Below are positions 27,823 to 34,975 of a stretch of DNA of 64,000 bases, piece after piece. Each line of letters starts with the position of its first letter. The first letter of the stretch is position 1. This DNA comes from CAWAMD01 sp963783045 (GTDB taxonomy: Bacteria > Actinomycetota > Nitriliruptoria > Nitriliruptorales > Nitriliruptoraceae). Below the pieces are notes generated by a model, which was not told the origin of the DNA, searched no databases, and was given only the letters and a program-made list of their open reading frames with translations. The stretch is from assembly GCA_963783045.1 (NCBI GenBank), contig CAWAMD010000005.1, positions 186,001 through 250,000 of the forward strand, read 5' to 3'. A program made the translations under genes and the position numbers.

Positions 27823-27974
27823 CGCACTCGTGCGTTCGAGCACGCACGCGTACCCCGGCGCACTAGTGCGTTCGAGCACGCACGCGTACCCCGGCGCACT
27901 CGTGCGTTCGAGCACGCACGCGTACCCCGGCGCACTCGTGCGTTCGAGCACGCACGCGTACCGCAACGCACTCG
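27823..27974. repeat. Tandem array of 36-bp hairpin repeats
   Basis: Four complete 36-bp units start at 27823, 27859, 27895 and 27931; a degenerate fifth starts at 27967. Each unit contains CGTGCGT-TCGAGC-ACGCACG, a 7-bp stem with a 6-nt loop. The second copy has CACTAGTG in place of CACTCGTG. There are no unique spacers, so this is not CRISPR. It fills the gap between convergent mscS and the carboxylase beta gene. The core GTGCGTTCGAGCACG recurs at 63.8 kb. Confidence 0.9.
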
Positions 27975-27995
27975 CGCGCAACGGTGGCGATCCGG

Positions 27996-29603
27996 TCACA
28001 TGCGGAAGACGCCGTAGTCCGGGCGCCCGTAGGGCGCGTTCAGCGCCGCGGACAGTCCGAGCGCGAGCACGGTGCGGGTGTCCGCCGGGTCGATCACCCC
28101 GTCGTCCCACAGCCGCGCGGTCGCGTAGTACGGGTGGCCCTGGTGCTCGTACTGCTCGCGGATCGGCGCCTTGAACGCCTCCTCGGCGTCCTCGGACCAT
28201 TCCTCGCCACGGGCTTCAACGCCCTCGCGGCGGACCGTCGCGAGCACGTTCGCGGCCTGGTCGCCACCCATCACCGAGATCCGGGCGTTCGGCCACATCC
28301 ACAGGAACCGCGGGTCGTAGCCGCGCCCCGACATCGCATAGTTCCCGGCCCCGAACGACCCCCCGATGATGACCGTCAGGCGTGGTACCGACGAGGACGC
28401 GACCGCGGTCACCATCTTCGCGCCGTCCTTCGCGATCCCGCCGGCCTCGTACTCCTTGCCGACCATGAACCCGGAGATGTTCTGCAGGAACACGAGCGGG
28501 ATGCCGCGCTGGTTGCACAGCTCGATGAAGTGCGCACCCTTCAGCGCCGACTCGGAGAAGAGGATGCCGTTGTTGGCGATGATGCCGACCGGATAGCCGT
28601 GGATCCGGCCGAATCCGGTCACGAGCGTGTCGCCGTACAGCGGCTTGAACTCGTGGAACCGTGAGCCGTCGACGATCCGGGCAATGACCTCCCGGATCTC
28701 GTAGGGCTGGCGCACGTCGCGCGGAACAATGCCGTAGAGCTCCGCCGGGTCGTACTTCGGCTCCTCCGGGGCCGTCACGTCGAGCGGAACGTCCTTGCGC
28801 CAGTTCAGGTTCGCGACCGCGTCGCGGGCGAGCTGGAGCGCGTGGCGGTCGTCCATCGCGAGGTGGTCGACGACGCCCGAGATCTTCGCGTGCAGATCGC
28901 CGCCGCCGAGCTCCTCCGCGGACACGTCCGCACCGGTGGCCGCCTTCACGAGCGGCGGGCCGCCGAGGAAGATCGTGCCCTGTTCCTTGACGATGATCGT
29001 CTCGTCGCTCATCGCCGGGACGTAGGCGCCGCCGGCCGTGCAGGAGCCCATCACCACGGCGATCTGCGGGATCCCCATACCCGACAGCTGCGCCTGGTTG
29101 AAGAAGATGCGGCCGAAGTGCTCCCGGTCGGGGAACACCTCGTCCTGGCGGGGCAGGAACGCCCCGCCGGAGTCGACGAGGTAGATGCAGGGCAGCCGGT
29201 TCTGCCGCGCGACCTCCTGGGCACGCAGATGCTTCTTCACCGTCATCGGGTAGTAGGTGCCGCCCTTCACGGTGGCGTCGTTGGCGACGATCACGCATTC
29301 GACACCCGACACCCGTCCGATGCCGGTGATGATGCCGGCGGCCGGCGCGTCACCGTCGTACATGCCGTGCGCCGCCATCGGCGAGAGCTCGAGGAACGGC
29401 GTGCCCGGGTCGAGCAGCGCCTCGACGCGCTCACGGGGCAGCAGCTTGCCGCGCGACAGATGGCGCTGGCGGGACCGCTCCGAGCCGCCGCGTGCCGTCC
29501 GGGCGAGCTCCTCGCGGAGCTCTTCCACGAGCCCGACATGGTGATCGCGGTTGGCGAGGAAGCCCTCGCCGGAGGGATCGACGGTCGTGCGGAGAACATC
29601 CAT
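27996..29603 (-). CDS. Acyl-CoA carboxylase beta subunit (probably methylcrotonyl-CoA carboxylase)
   Basis: A 535-residue carboxyltransferase, the partner of the biotin-bearing alpha subunit at 23924-25964. Motifs include RERVEALLDPGTPFLELS, ANDATVKGGTYYPMTVKKHL, YLVDSGGAFLPRQDEVFPD, GSCTAGGAYVPAMSDE and GGSFGAGNYAMSGRGYDPRFLWMWP, which follow MCC beta rather than propionyl-CoA carboxylase. Both oxyanion-hole Gly-Gly regions are intact. Unusually, alpha and beta genes are not adjacent: two plus-strand genes and the hairpin array separate them. ATG 29603 has a modest AGG site. Confidence 0.9.
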   Translation of the reverse strand: MDVLRTTVDPSGEGFLANRDHHVGLVEELREELARTARGGSERSRQRHLSRGKLLPRERVEALLDPGTPFLELSPMAAHGMYDGDAPAAGIITGIGRVSGVECVIVANDATVKGGTYYPMTVKKHLRAQEVARQNRLPCIYLVDSGGAFLPRQDEVFPDREHFGRIFFNQAQLSGMGIPQIAVVMGSCTAGGAYVPAMSDETIIVKEQGTIFLGGPPLVKAATGADVSAEELGGGDLHAKISGVVDHLAMDDRHALQLARDAVANLNWRKDVPLDVTAPEEPKYDPAELYGIVPRDVRQPYEIREVIARIVDGSRFHEFKPLYGDTLVTGFGRIHGYPVGIIANNGILFSESALKGAHFIELCNQRGIPLVFLQNISGFMVGKEYEAGGIAKDGAKMVTAVASSSVPRLTVIIGGSFGAGNYAMSGRGYDPRFLWMWPNARISVMGGDQAANVLATVRREGVEARGEEWSEDAEEAFKAPIREQYEHQGHPYYATARLWDDGVIDPADTRTVLALGLSAALNAPYGRPDYGVFRM

Positions 29604-29689
29604 GGCTGCGCCTGCTGCCGGGGCCGTGGTCTGCGCCGGAGCCTAACGGCCAACCTGCGAGGGCCACGCGTCCGCGACCCGGTGCCCCG

Positions 29690-29738
29690 GATACGTGAGG
29701 GGTTGTACCGACGTGAGCGGGATAACCCCGCACGTATC
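29690..29738. other. Long imperfect inverted repeat
   Basis: GATACGTG (29690-29697) pairs with CACGTATC (29731-29738), and after one mismatch GGGGTT pairs with AACCCC, leaving a 15-nt loop. It lies downstream of the YqeY gene and upstream of the carboxylase beta gene, both on the minus strand. It could end yqeY transcripts or control the carboxylase. Confidence 0.5.
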
Positions 29739-29749
29739 ACGGTGGGGCA

Positions 29750-30208
29750 TCAGCCGGCGAGCTTGCCCCGGACGATCTCGGACACACGGCTGCCGTCGGC
29801 CTGCGAGCCGACGCGGGCCATGACCGCCTTCATCGTCGGTCCCATGTCCTTCATGCCGGACGCGCCGGTCTCGGCGATCACCTCGTCCACGAGCGCCGTC
29901 AGATCCTCGTCGGAGAGCTGCTCTGGCAGGTAGCCCTCGTAGAGGCTGGCCTCGGCATCCTCGCGGTCGGCCTGCTCCTCGCGGCCGGCGTCGCGGTAGG
30001 CCGTCGCGGACTCACGCCGCTTCTTGACCTCGCTGACGAGGATGCGCTCGACCTCGTCGTCGTCGAGCTCTCCCTGGGGGCCCCGGCCCTTCTCGATGGC
30101 GGTGTTCTTCATGGCCGACAGGACCATGCGCAGCGCGCTGGTGCGGTCCTTGTCCCGGGCCTTCATGGACGACTTGAGGTCGTCGACGATCTGCTGCTGG
30201 AGGCTCAC
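29750..30208 (-). CDS. GatB/YqeY domain-containing protein
   Basis: A 152-residue protein of the YqeY family, which shares a domain with the GatB tail and may act in tRNA charging. Typical segments are LKSSMKARDKDRTSALRMVLSA, the DDEVERILVSEVKKRRES helix, YEGYLPEQLSDEDL and MKDMGPTMKAVMAR. GTG 30208 follows AGGAG; an upstream extension in the same frame is Pro/Ser-rich and not family-like. Length is normal for the family. Confidence 0.88.
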   Translation of the reverse strand: MSLQQQIVDDLKSSMKARDKDRTSALRMVLSAMKNTAIEKGRGPQGELDDDEVERILVSEVKKRRESATAYRDAGREEQADREDAEASLYEGYLPEQLSDEDLTALVDEVIAETGASGMKDMGPTMKAVMARVGSQADGSRVSEIVRGKLAG

Positions 30209-30276
30209 GCGGGTGCTCCTGTCATGAACGACGTGGTCGCGGGACACGGTACGCGACGGGCCGCAGGAACAGAGAA

Positions 30277-30308
30277 GACCGCCCTCCCCGGGAGCAGGGA
30301 GGGCGGTC
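30277..30308 (-). terminator. Rho-independent terminator of the phasin-like gene
   Basis: A perfect 12-bp stem (GACCGCCCTCCC with its complement, 8-nt loop) is followed on the minus strand by TTCTCTGTT. It sits about 130 bp past the phasin-like stop and before the YqeY start. This is the most classical terminator in the window. Confidence 0.8.
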
Positions 30309-30437
30309 GATCGGCCGACACCAGCGGGAGAGGCGGTGTCGACGGCGACCCGTGAGAGGGGAAAGGGAGAGGCGGGCCGCCGAGAGTGTGGCGTCGGGAG
30401 CGGGAGAGGGAGAGGTGACGCCACACCCCGATCCGAT

Positions 30438-31247
30438 CTAGCTGGCGATCTTCTTCCCGGCGTCGAGCATCGACTCCGCGGTCTTGCGCACGGAGGTGCC
30501 GGCCGCCTTCATCTGGCTGCGGGTGTTCTCGGCCTGCTTGCGGCCGGCTTCGAACGCGACGGTGCCGGTCTTGCGGAGCGAGGTCACGGCCGCCTTCACC
30601 TGGCTGCGCGCGACGGAGCCCTGCTCCCAGATCTTCTTGATCTGCGTCTCGACCAGCTGGTAGCGCTCGTCGCTCTCGAGGTCCTTGCGAAGGTCGATGG
30701 TGAGCTTGCGGCCCGCCTTCGCCTTCGTGTCGAACTGCTTCTCGAAGGCGATGAGCCGGTGGTCGAGCTCCTTCGTGACCTTCGTGCGGCGAGCCTTGAT
30801 GCGCTTCTCCGCCTTCGTGCGCAGGTCCTTGACCTGCGTCTCGAGGGTGGAGCGCTCGTCGGTGACCCGCGTCCGCACGGTGGCGGGAAGGGTCTTGACC
30901 CGGTCCGGGCCCTCGGTGCGCAGCTGCTTGATCTTCGTCGGAGCCTCGTTGCGGAGGCTGTCGATGCGCTGCTGGACGCCACGGGCAACGGTCACCACGT
31001 CGGTGGCGACGTCGTTGGCGATCCCGGCGACGGCGAAGCCGGCGTCCTGCGCGACTGCCTTGGGGTCGCGGTTGTAGAGACGCTTGCGGGCGTCGCTGAC
31101 GGTGGTGACGCGGCTGCTGCTCGACCGCTTCGTGCCGGTCGAGGTCTTCTTGGCCGTCGAGGTCTTGTTGGCCGTCGGGCGCTTCGCGCTGGTCGCGCGC
31201 TTCGTGCCGTTCGAGGTCTTCGTGCTTGCTGTCGTGGACTCTGCCAT
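30438..31247 (-). CDS. Phasin/HbhA-like helical protein with Lys/Thr-rich N-terminus
   Basis: A 269-residue protein. Residues 1-50 are a low-complexity Lys/Ser/Thr tract (repeats such as TAKKTSTGTKRSS), resembling eukaryotic H1-like or HBHA tails. The rest is long amphipathic helices rich in Lys, Arg, Glu and Thr, as in phasins that coat storage granules or in nucleoid-associated proteins. Function cannot be decided. ATG 31247 has GGGAG upstream. It has its own promoter (31428-31456) and terminator, so it is likely abundant and singly transcribed. Confidence 0.6.
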   Translation of the reverse strand: MAESTTASTKTSNGTKRATSAKRPTANKTSTAKKTSTGTKRSSSSRVTTVSDARKRLYNRDPKAVAQDAGFAVAGIANDVATDVVTVARGVQQRIDSLRNEAPTKIKQLRTEGPDRVKTLPATVRTRVTDERSTLETQVKDLRTKAEKRIKARRTKVTKELDHRLIAFEKQFDTKAKAGRKLTIDLRKDLESDERYQLVETQIKKIWEQGSVARSQVKAAVTSLRKTGTVAFEAGRKQAENTRSQMKAAGTSVRKTAESMLDAGKKIAS

Positions 31248-31427
31248 TGTGGGACGCACTCCCTTCCGGTGTTCATGTTCGTGGTGCCGCGGCGTCTGCC
31301 GCCGGGCGATCTGGCGGGAGGACGGAGCGGGAGCCGGGTGAGGCTGCGGGAGCCTTCGGGTCTCCGTCCTCCCACCGGACCGCTCGCCGGTGCCGGCGGG
31401 TGTCCGCTCAGCTGCGGACTACTTCGA

Positions 31428-31456
31428 ACAGTAGCGGAGGGTGCTAACTATTGCAA
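31428..31456 (-). promoter_or_regulatory. Promoter for the phasin-like gene
   Basis: On the minus strand, TTGCAA (31456-31451) and TACTGT (31433-31428) are separated by 17 bp, close to the housekeeping consensus. The 359-bp gap 31248-31606 holds this promoter and a leader of about 170 nt; the upstream part is noticeably less GC-rich than the surroundings. I see no other element there. Confidence 0.5.
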
Positions 31457-31606
31457 GCAGACGAGGCGCTCAGAACGGGGATTGTGCGCTCCACGCGCAC
31501 GCTTTCCCGATATTCGCTTGCTGTTGTGCGCATTGTAGGGGCAGATGATCGCCCGGAGCAAGCAGTCCGGACTGTTCGGGGCAACAGCTGCAAGCAGCCT
31601 GCCGGC

Positions 31607-32008
31607 TCAGCCGTGCGGCGTCTGCAGCGCTCGCAGGTGCGTGGCGATGGTGCGGGCGAAGACCGCCTGGACCGGACCGTGGCTCGTGTCGAAGGCGCGA
31701 TCCGCCCGTCGCAGAAGCGACGAGAACCAATCCGGGTACGCGTCGGCGAGCGTGCGGGGAACGAGGATGTCCACCGCGCCGACCGGCGTCTCGGTGTCGC
31801 CGTCGCCGACCGCGACGATCCGGATCCCGCGGCTGACCAGGTCGTCAGCCGGGACCCGCGCCAGCGTCGAGTCGCCGACCGACACGGTGACGGTGAGCCC
31901 GTCCGGGACGGCCGGCAGCGACGACACCCAACCGTCGTCCGCCGCCGACAGGCGCAGCAGCACCGCGGCGGGCGGTGTCTGCGGGCGCTGCACCACGATC
32001 TGTCTCAC
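31607..32008 (-). CDS. Hypothetical protein (133 aa)
   Basis: Not recognised. The sequence alternates short beta-like strands (LTVTVSVGDSTLARV, IRIVAVGDGD) with an amphipathic C-terminal helix (WFSSLLRRADRAF), which looks like a real folded protein. A GTG at 32008 with GAGGACAAGG before it is a fair start. A plus-strand frame over the same region is longer but Arg-rich and disordered, so I reject it. The 253 bp between this gene and the next one show nothing else. Confidence 0.5.
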   Translation of the reverse strand: MRQIVVQRPQTPPAAVLLRLSAADDGWVSSLPAVPDGLTVTVSVGDSTLARVPADDLVSRGIRIVAVGDGDTETPVGAVDILVPRTLADAYPDWFSSLLRRADRAFDTSHGPVQAVFARTIATHLRALQTPHG

Positions 32009-32261
32009 CCTTGTCCTCGCGTCGCGGTCACCTCGGGCGCGACCGGCCTTCGCGCCGGCGAGCCGGCAGTCGGCCGGTGCGTCGCGGGAGCGGAAACCGG
32101 ACCCGCATCGTCGCAGGAGGCAGGGCCCGAGTCACGCACCCGGCGCGCCTCCCGCAGGATGTGGCAGGGAGGGTCGGGCAGTAGCCTTCGGACGGTCGAG
32201 CGGCGCGGTGGGGCAACGCCCGGACGCGGGCAGGACACGGACGCGAGGTGAGGACCGAGGC

Positions 32262-33362
32262 GTGAGAGTCGGGCTGCTGGGTGCCGCCGGCTACACCGGA
32301 CGGCTCGTCGCGGCGGAGCTCGATCGGCGCGGGATCCCGTTCCTCGCCGCGGGCCGCGACACCGCCGAGGTCGCGGGTGCGCTGGCGGGGGTTGCCGCTC
32401 TCGACGGGGTGCGGCACGTCGACGGAGCCGACGGGGACGGGGTCGAGCGCCTCGTCGACGAGGTCAACGTCCTGTGCAGCACGGCCGGACCCTTCGACGG
32501 GACGGCTGGTCGGGCGACCCTGAGCCGGACGATCGACGCGGGGCGCCACTACGTGGACGTGTCGCTCGAGCAGCGCTTCCTGCAGTGGGCGATCGCCCAG
32601 GACGACACCGCGCGTGCATCCGGGGCCACCGCCGTGCCCGGCGCCGGCTTCCTCTTCCTCGTCGGCGACCTCCTCGCTCACCTCGCCGGCGAGGCGCTAC
32701 GCGTCCCACGCGAGATCCACGTGGCCTACGCCGTGCCGTCGCGTCGCTCGCCGCTGCGGGTGGCATCGCGGGGGACATGCGCGACGGTCGCGACGCTGCT
32801 GGGGCGGCCCGGCCTCGCCCTCGACCACGGGGCCCCGGTGGAGGAGTGGCCCGGCGAGGCGCGGCGCCTGGCCTGGTTCCCGCGCCCCGTCGGGCCACGG
32901 CACGCCGCGGGCGTCCCCGGAGGCGAGCCGCTCACCGTCCCCCGCCACCTGACGGGCGTCGAGACGGTCCGGACCTCGCTGGCGACCTCCACCATGAGGG
33001 CCGAGTGGTTGCAGCTCGTCGCCGGCGCCGCGCGATGGGGGGCGGCGCGGCGCCTGCTCACGGCCCTCGTCAGCAGGCGCGGGCCGGACCCGGATGCAGG
33101 CGCGCGGGCCGCGACACGCTGGGCCGTCGTGGCGGAGGCCCGCGACGACGCGGGAACCGTGGCACGCGCCTGGGCCTACGGGCACGATCCCTACGGGCTC
33201 GCCGCCGCGGCCGCGGTGGCGATGGCGGCGCACCTCGGCGCCGGTGCCGCCCCACGCGCCGGCGTGCTGGCGCCGGCCGAGTCCGCCGGCGCCGCCGGCT
33301 TCCTCGACGCGCTGGCGGCCCGGACCGACCTGCGCTGGTCGGTCCGGCGGCCCGACGCGTAG
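32262..33362 (+). CDS. Saccharopine dehydrogenase-like (NAD(P)-binding) protein
   Basis: A 366-residue protein whose N-terminal Rossmann fold reads VGLLGAAGYTGRLVAAELDRRG. The following STAGPFDGTAGRATLSR and AGRHYVDVSLEQ are typical of the saccharopine dehydrogenase/trans-acting enoyl reductase superfamily. The C-terminal half is Ala/Arg-rich and divergent. Its substrate is unknown. GTG 32262 has GAGG upstream. It is convergent with a CPBP protease gene. Confidence 0.7.
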   Translation: MRVGLLGAAGYTGRLVAAELDRRGIPFLAAGRDTAEVAGALAGVAALDGVRHVDGADGDGVERLVDEVNVLCSTAGPFDGTAGRATLSRTIDAGRHYVDVSLEQRFLQWAIAQDDTARASGATAVPGAGFLFLVGDLLAHLAGEALRVPREIHVAYAVPSRRSPLRVASRGTCATVATLLGRPGLALDHGAPVEEWPGEARRLAWFPRPVGPRHAAGVPGGEPLTVPRHLTGVETVRTSLATSTMRAEWLQLVAGAARWGAARRLLTALVSRRGPDPDAGARAATRWAVVAEARDDAGTVARAWAYGHDPYGLAAAAAVAMAAHLGAGAAPRAGVLAPAESAGAAGFLDALAARTDLRWSVRRPDA

Positions 33363-33395
33363 GCGACGCGGCCCCCTGCATCGATGCTGGCGCGG

Positions 33396-34238
33396 TCAGG
33401 CGCCGGGGAAGAGCGCCGACACGACGATGCTCACCAGCACCAGCACCACGACGACCGTGTTGAAGGTGGCGTGCCAGACCGTGCTCGCGAGCACGGCGTC
33501 GGCCTGTCGGCGCTCCGGCGTGCGGTCGACGAGCACCGCCACGCTGCCGTCGCCGGCCACCGCCGTCCCCGCGACGCTCCACGACTCGCTCCACGACTCG
33601 GTCCGCGACCGGTCGGCCGCGGCTGCCGAGGCCCGCGTGGGCCGGAACGCCGCGGCGACCGCCCGGGGAGGGGCCGCCTCGGAGCGACGGTACGCCCGCC
33701 GGTAGATCCGCCCGTACACGAAGCCGGCCGTCCCGACGGCGAGCGCCGCCCCGACGGGGACCAGCATGACGAGGTGGGCGAGCCCGAACACGAACGCCCG
33801 CCACGCCTGGCGGGGCAGCGAGGCGTCCTCGAGCCCTGCTCGGAACATCTCCTCCTCGACGAAGGCGAGCCAGGGCAGCATCGCGGCCAGCCCACCGAGG
33901 AAGAGGACGGACAGGCCGGCCAGCAGCCAGTCGCGCTGGGGCGTGGCGGCGGCCGCCGAGTGGGCGGCAGCCTCCTCGAGCGGCGCGAACACGGCGTTGC
34001 CGGTGAGCCCGACCAGCGACCCGAGCCCGTAGGACATGCCCGGGACCCACACCAGCAGCACGGTCGCGAGCCCGCCGACGAGCACGAGCAGCCCGACGGC
34101 GCCCAGCACGTGGCGCGGCCGGATCCGGCGCCACACCGCGAGGACCAGACGGCGCTGTCCCCATGCGGTGGCCCCCGCCCGGACGAGGAGGAAGAGGATC
34201 CAGACGGCGATGAGTGCGCGAGCTGTCGCAGTGACCAC
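33396..34238 (-). CDS. CPBP-family intramembrane protease-like protein
   Basis: A 280-residue polytopic membrane protein. The three CPBP/Abi motifs are present: FVEEEMFRAGLE (Glu-Glu-x-x-x-Arg), FGLAHLVM (Phe-x-x-x-His) and VWHATFNTV (His-x-x-x-Asn near the C-terminus). These form the glutamate-type intramembrane peptidase site. A long Arg/Ser loop between helices is unusual. Start is likely GTG 34238. A role in maturing an exported peptide or in stress defence cannot be told. Confidence 0.7.
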   Translation of the reverse strand: MVTATARALIAVWILFLLVRAGATAWGQRRLVLAVWRRIRPRHVLGAVGLLVLVGGLATVLLVWVPGMSYGLGSLVGLTGNAVFAPLEEAAAHSAAAATPQRDWLLAGLSVLFLGGLAAMLPWLAFVEEEMFRAGLEDASLPRQAWRAFVFGLAHLVMLVPVGAALAVGTAGFVYGRIYRRAYRRSEAAPPRAVAAAFRPTRASAAAADRSRTESWSESWSVAGTAVAGDGSVAVLVDRTPERRQADAVLASTVWHATFNTVVVVLVLVSIVVSALFPGA

Positions 34239-34322
34239 CCGAGCAGGGTACGCAGCCCGCACCCGCACGCTGATGTGTAGTGTCGATGACAGATCCTGTC
34301 CGTCCGCGACAAGAGGTCCGCG

Positions 34323-34892
34323 ATGAGCACCAGCACGCTCGGCCACCGGCTCGACCCGTCCCACCTCGCCGAGGCCTCGGATGTGGCGCGTGAGCGCCTG
34401 CGTCACCGTGTCGAACCCGCCACCGAAGCGGCGCGGGAGCGCGCGGCCCAGGCCCGGGAGCGCGCCGCCGAGCTCGCCGACGCCATCGAGCCCGCCCGCA
34501 AGCGCATCACCGGTGGCGCCGGTCCGGCCCTGCGGGCGCTGGTGAGGGCCCTGCTGCTGCTCCCGAGCCTGCTCGCGAAGGTGCTGGGTGCGGTCTCCCG
34601 GGTCGTGGAGAGTCTCGCCGAGCGCGGCCGCGACGCCGCCGCCCGCGTCGAGCCGCCGGCGACCCGCAAGCGCCGCTCGCGGCTGCGGACCGCGGGCTTC
34701 GTGGCGGGTGGGTTCGCCGCCGGCGCCGCCACCGGCTGGATGGTCCACGCGCGGATGCAGTCAACGTCGCAGCAGCCGTCCTACCCGCCGCAGGTCCCCT
34801 CGGCGCCGGGCGCGCCGGCCGTGGGCGGCAGCCCGTACGGCGAGGAGGCCGCGGGGATCGACACCCGGCAGGAGCGCGCGGACATCACCTGA
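34323..34892 (+). CDS. Hypothetical membrane-associated protein (189 aa)
   Basis: Not assigned to a family. An Arg/Glu/Ala-rich helical N-terminus (AREAAQARERAAELADAIE-like) leads to a hydrophobic helix near residues 75-95 and a second, GFVAGGFAAGAATGWMV, around 125-141. A Pro/Ser/Gly tail follows. It looks like a small helical membrane-associated protein. ATG 34323 follows AAGAGG. Its own terminator-like hairpin is at 34907-34935. Confidence 0.6.
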   Translation: MSTSTLGHRLDPSHLAEASDVARERLRHRVEPATEAARERAAQARERAAELADAIEPARKRITGGAGPALRALVRALLLLPSLLAKVLGAVSRVVESLAERGRDAAARVEPPATRKRRSRLRTAGFVAGGFAAGAATGWMVHARMQSTSQQPSYPPQVPSAPGAPAVGGSPYGEEAAGIDTRQERADIT

Positions 34893-34906
34893 CGACCGCA
34901 TCCTTC

Positions 34907-34935
34907 GACGCCCCGGCCCACACCGCCGGGGCGTC
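34907..34935 (+). terminator. Hairpin between the membrane protein and recD2
   Basis: A perfect 11-bp stem (GACGCCCCGGC with its complement) encloses 7 nt. It begins 15 bp after the upstream stop and ends 40 bp before the recD2 start. No T-tract. Confidence 0.6.
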
Positions 34936-34975
34936 GGTGTGCACGCGGACGCCCCGGCTGTGACAGGCTCACGTC

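Noticed and set aside
27823..27974. CRISPR array
   Set aside because: Units abut at 36 bp with no variable spacers, and no cas gene is nearby.
31451..32251. Plus-strand 266-residue frame
   Set aside because: Arg/Gln-rich composition without structure; the minus-strand 133-residue frame has protein-like hydrophobic pattern.
32009..32261. Possible tRNA or small RNA gene
   Set aside because: No T-arm consensus, no cloverleaf pairing, no CCA end; nothing beyond high GC.
33384..34280. Plus-strand frame opposite the CPBP gene
   Set aside because: His/Gly/Arg-rich mirror of a membrane protein with clear CPBP motifs on the other strand.
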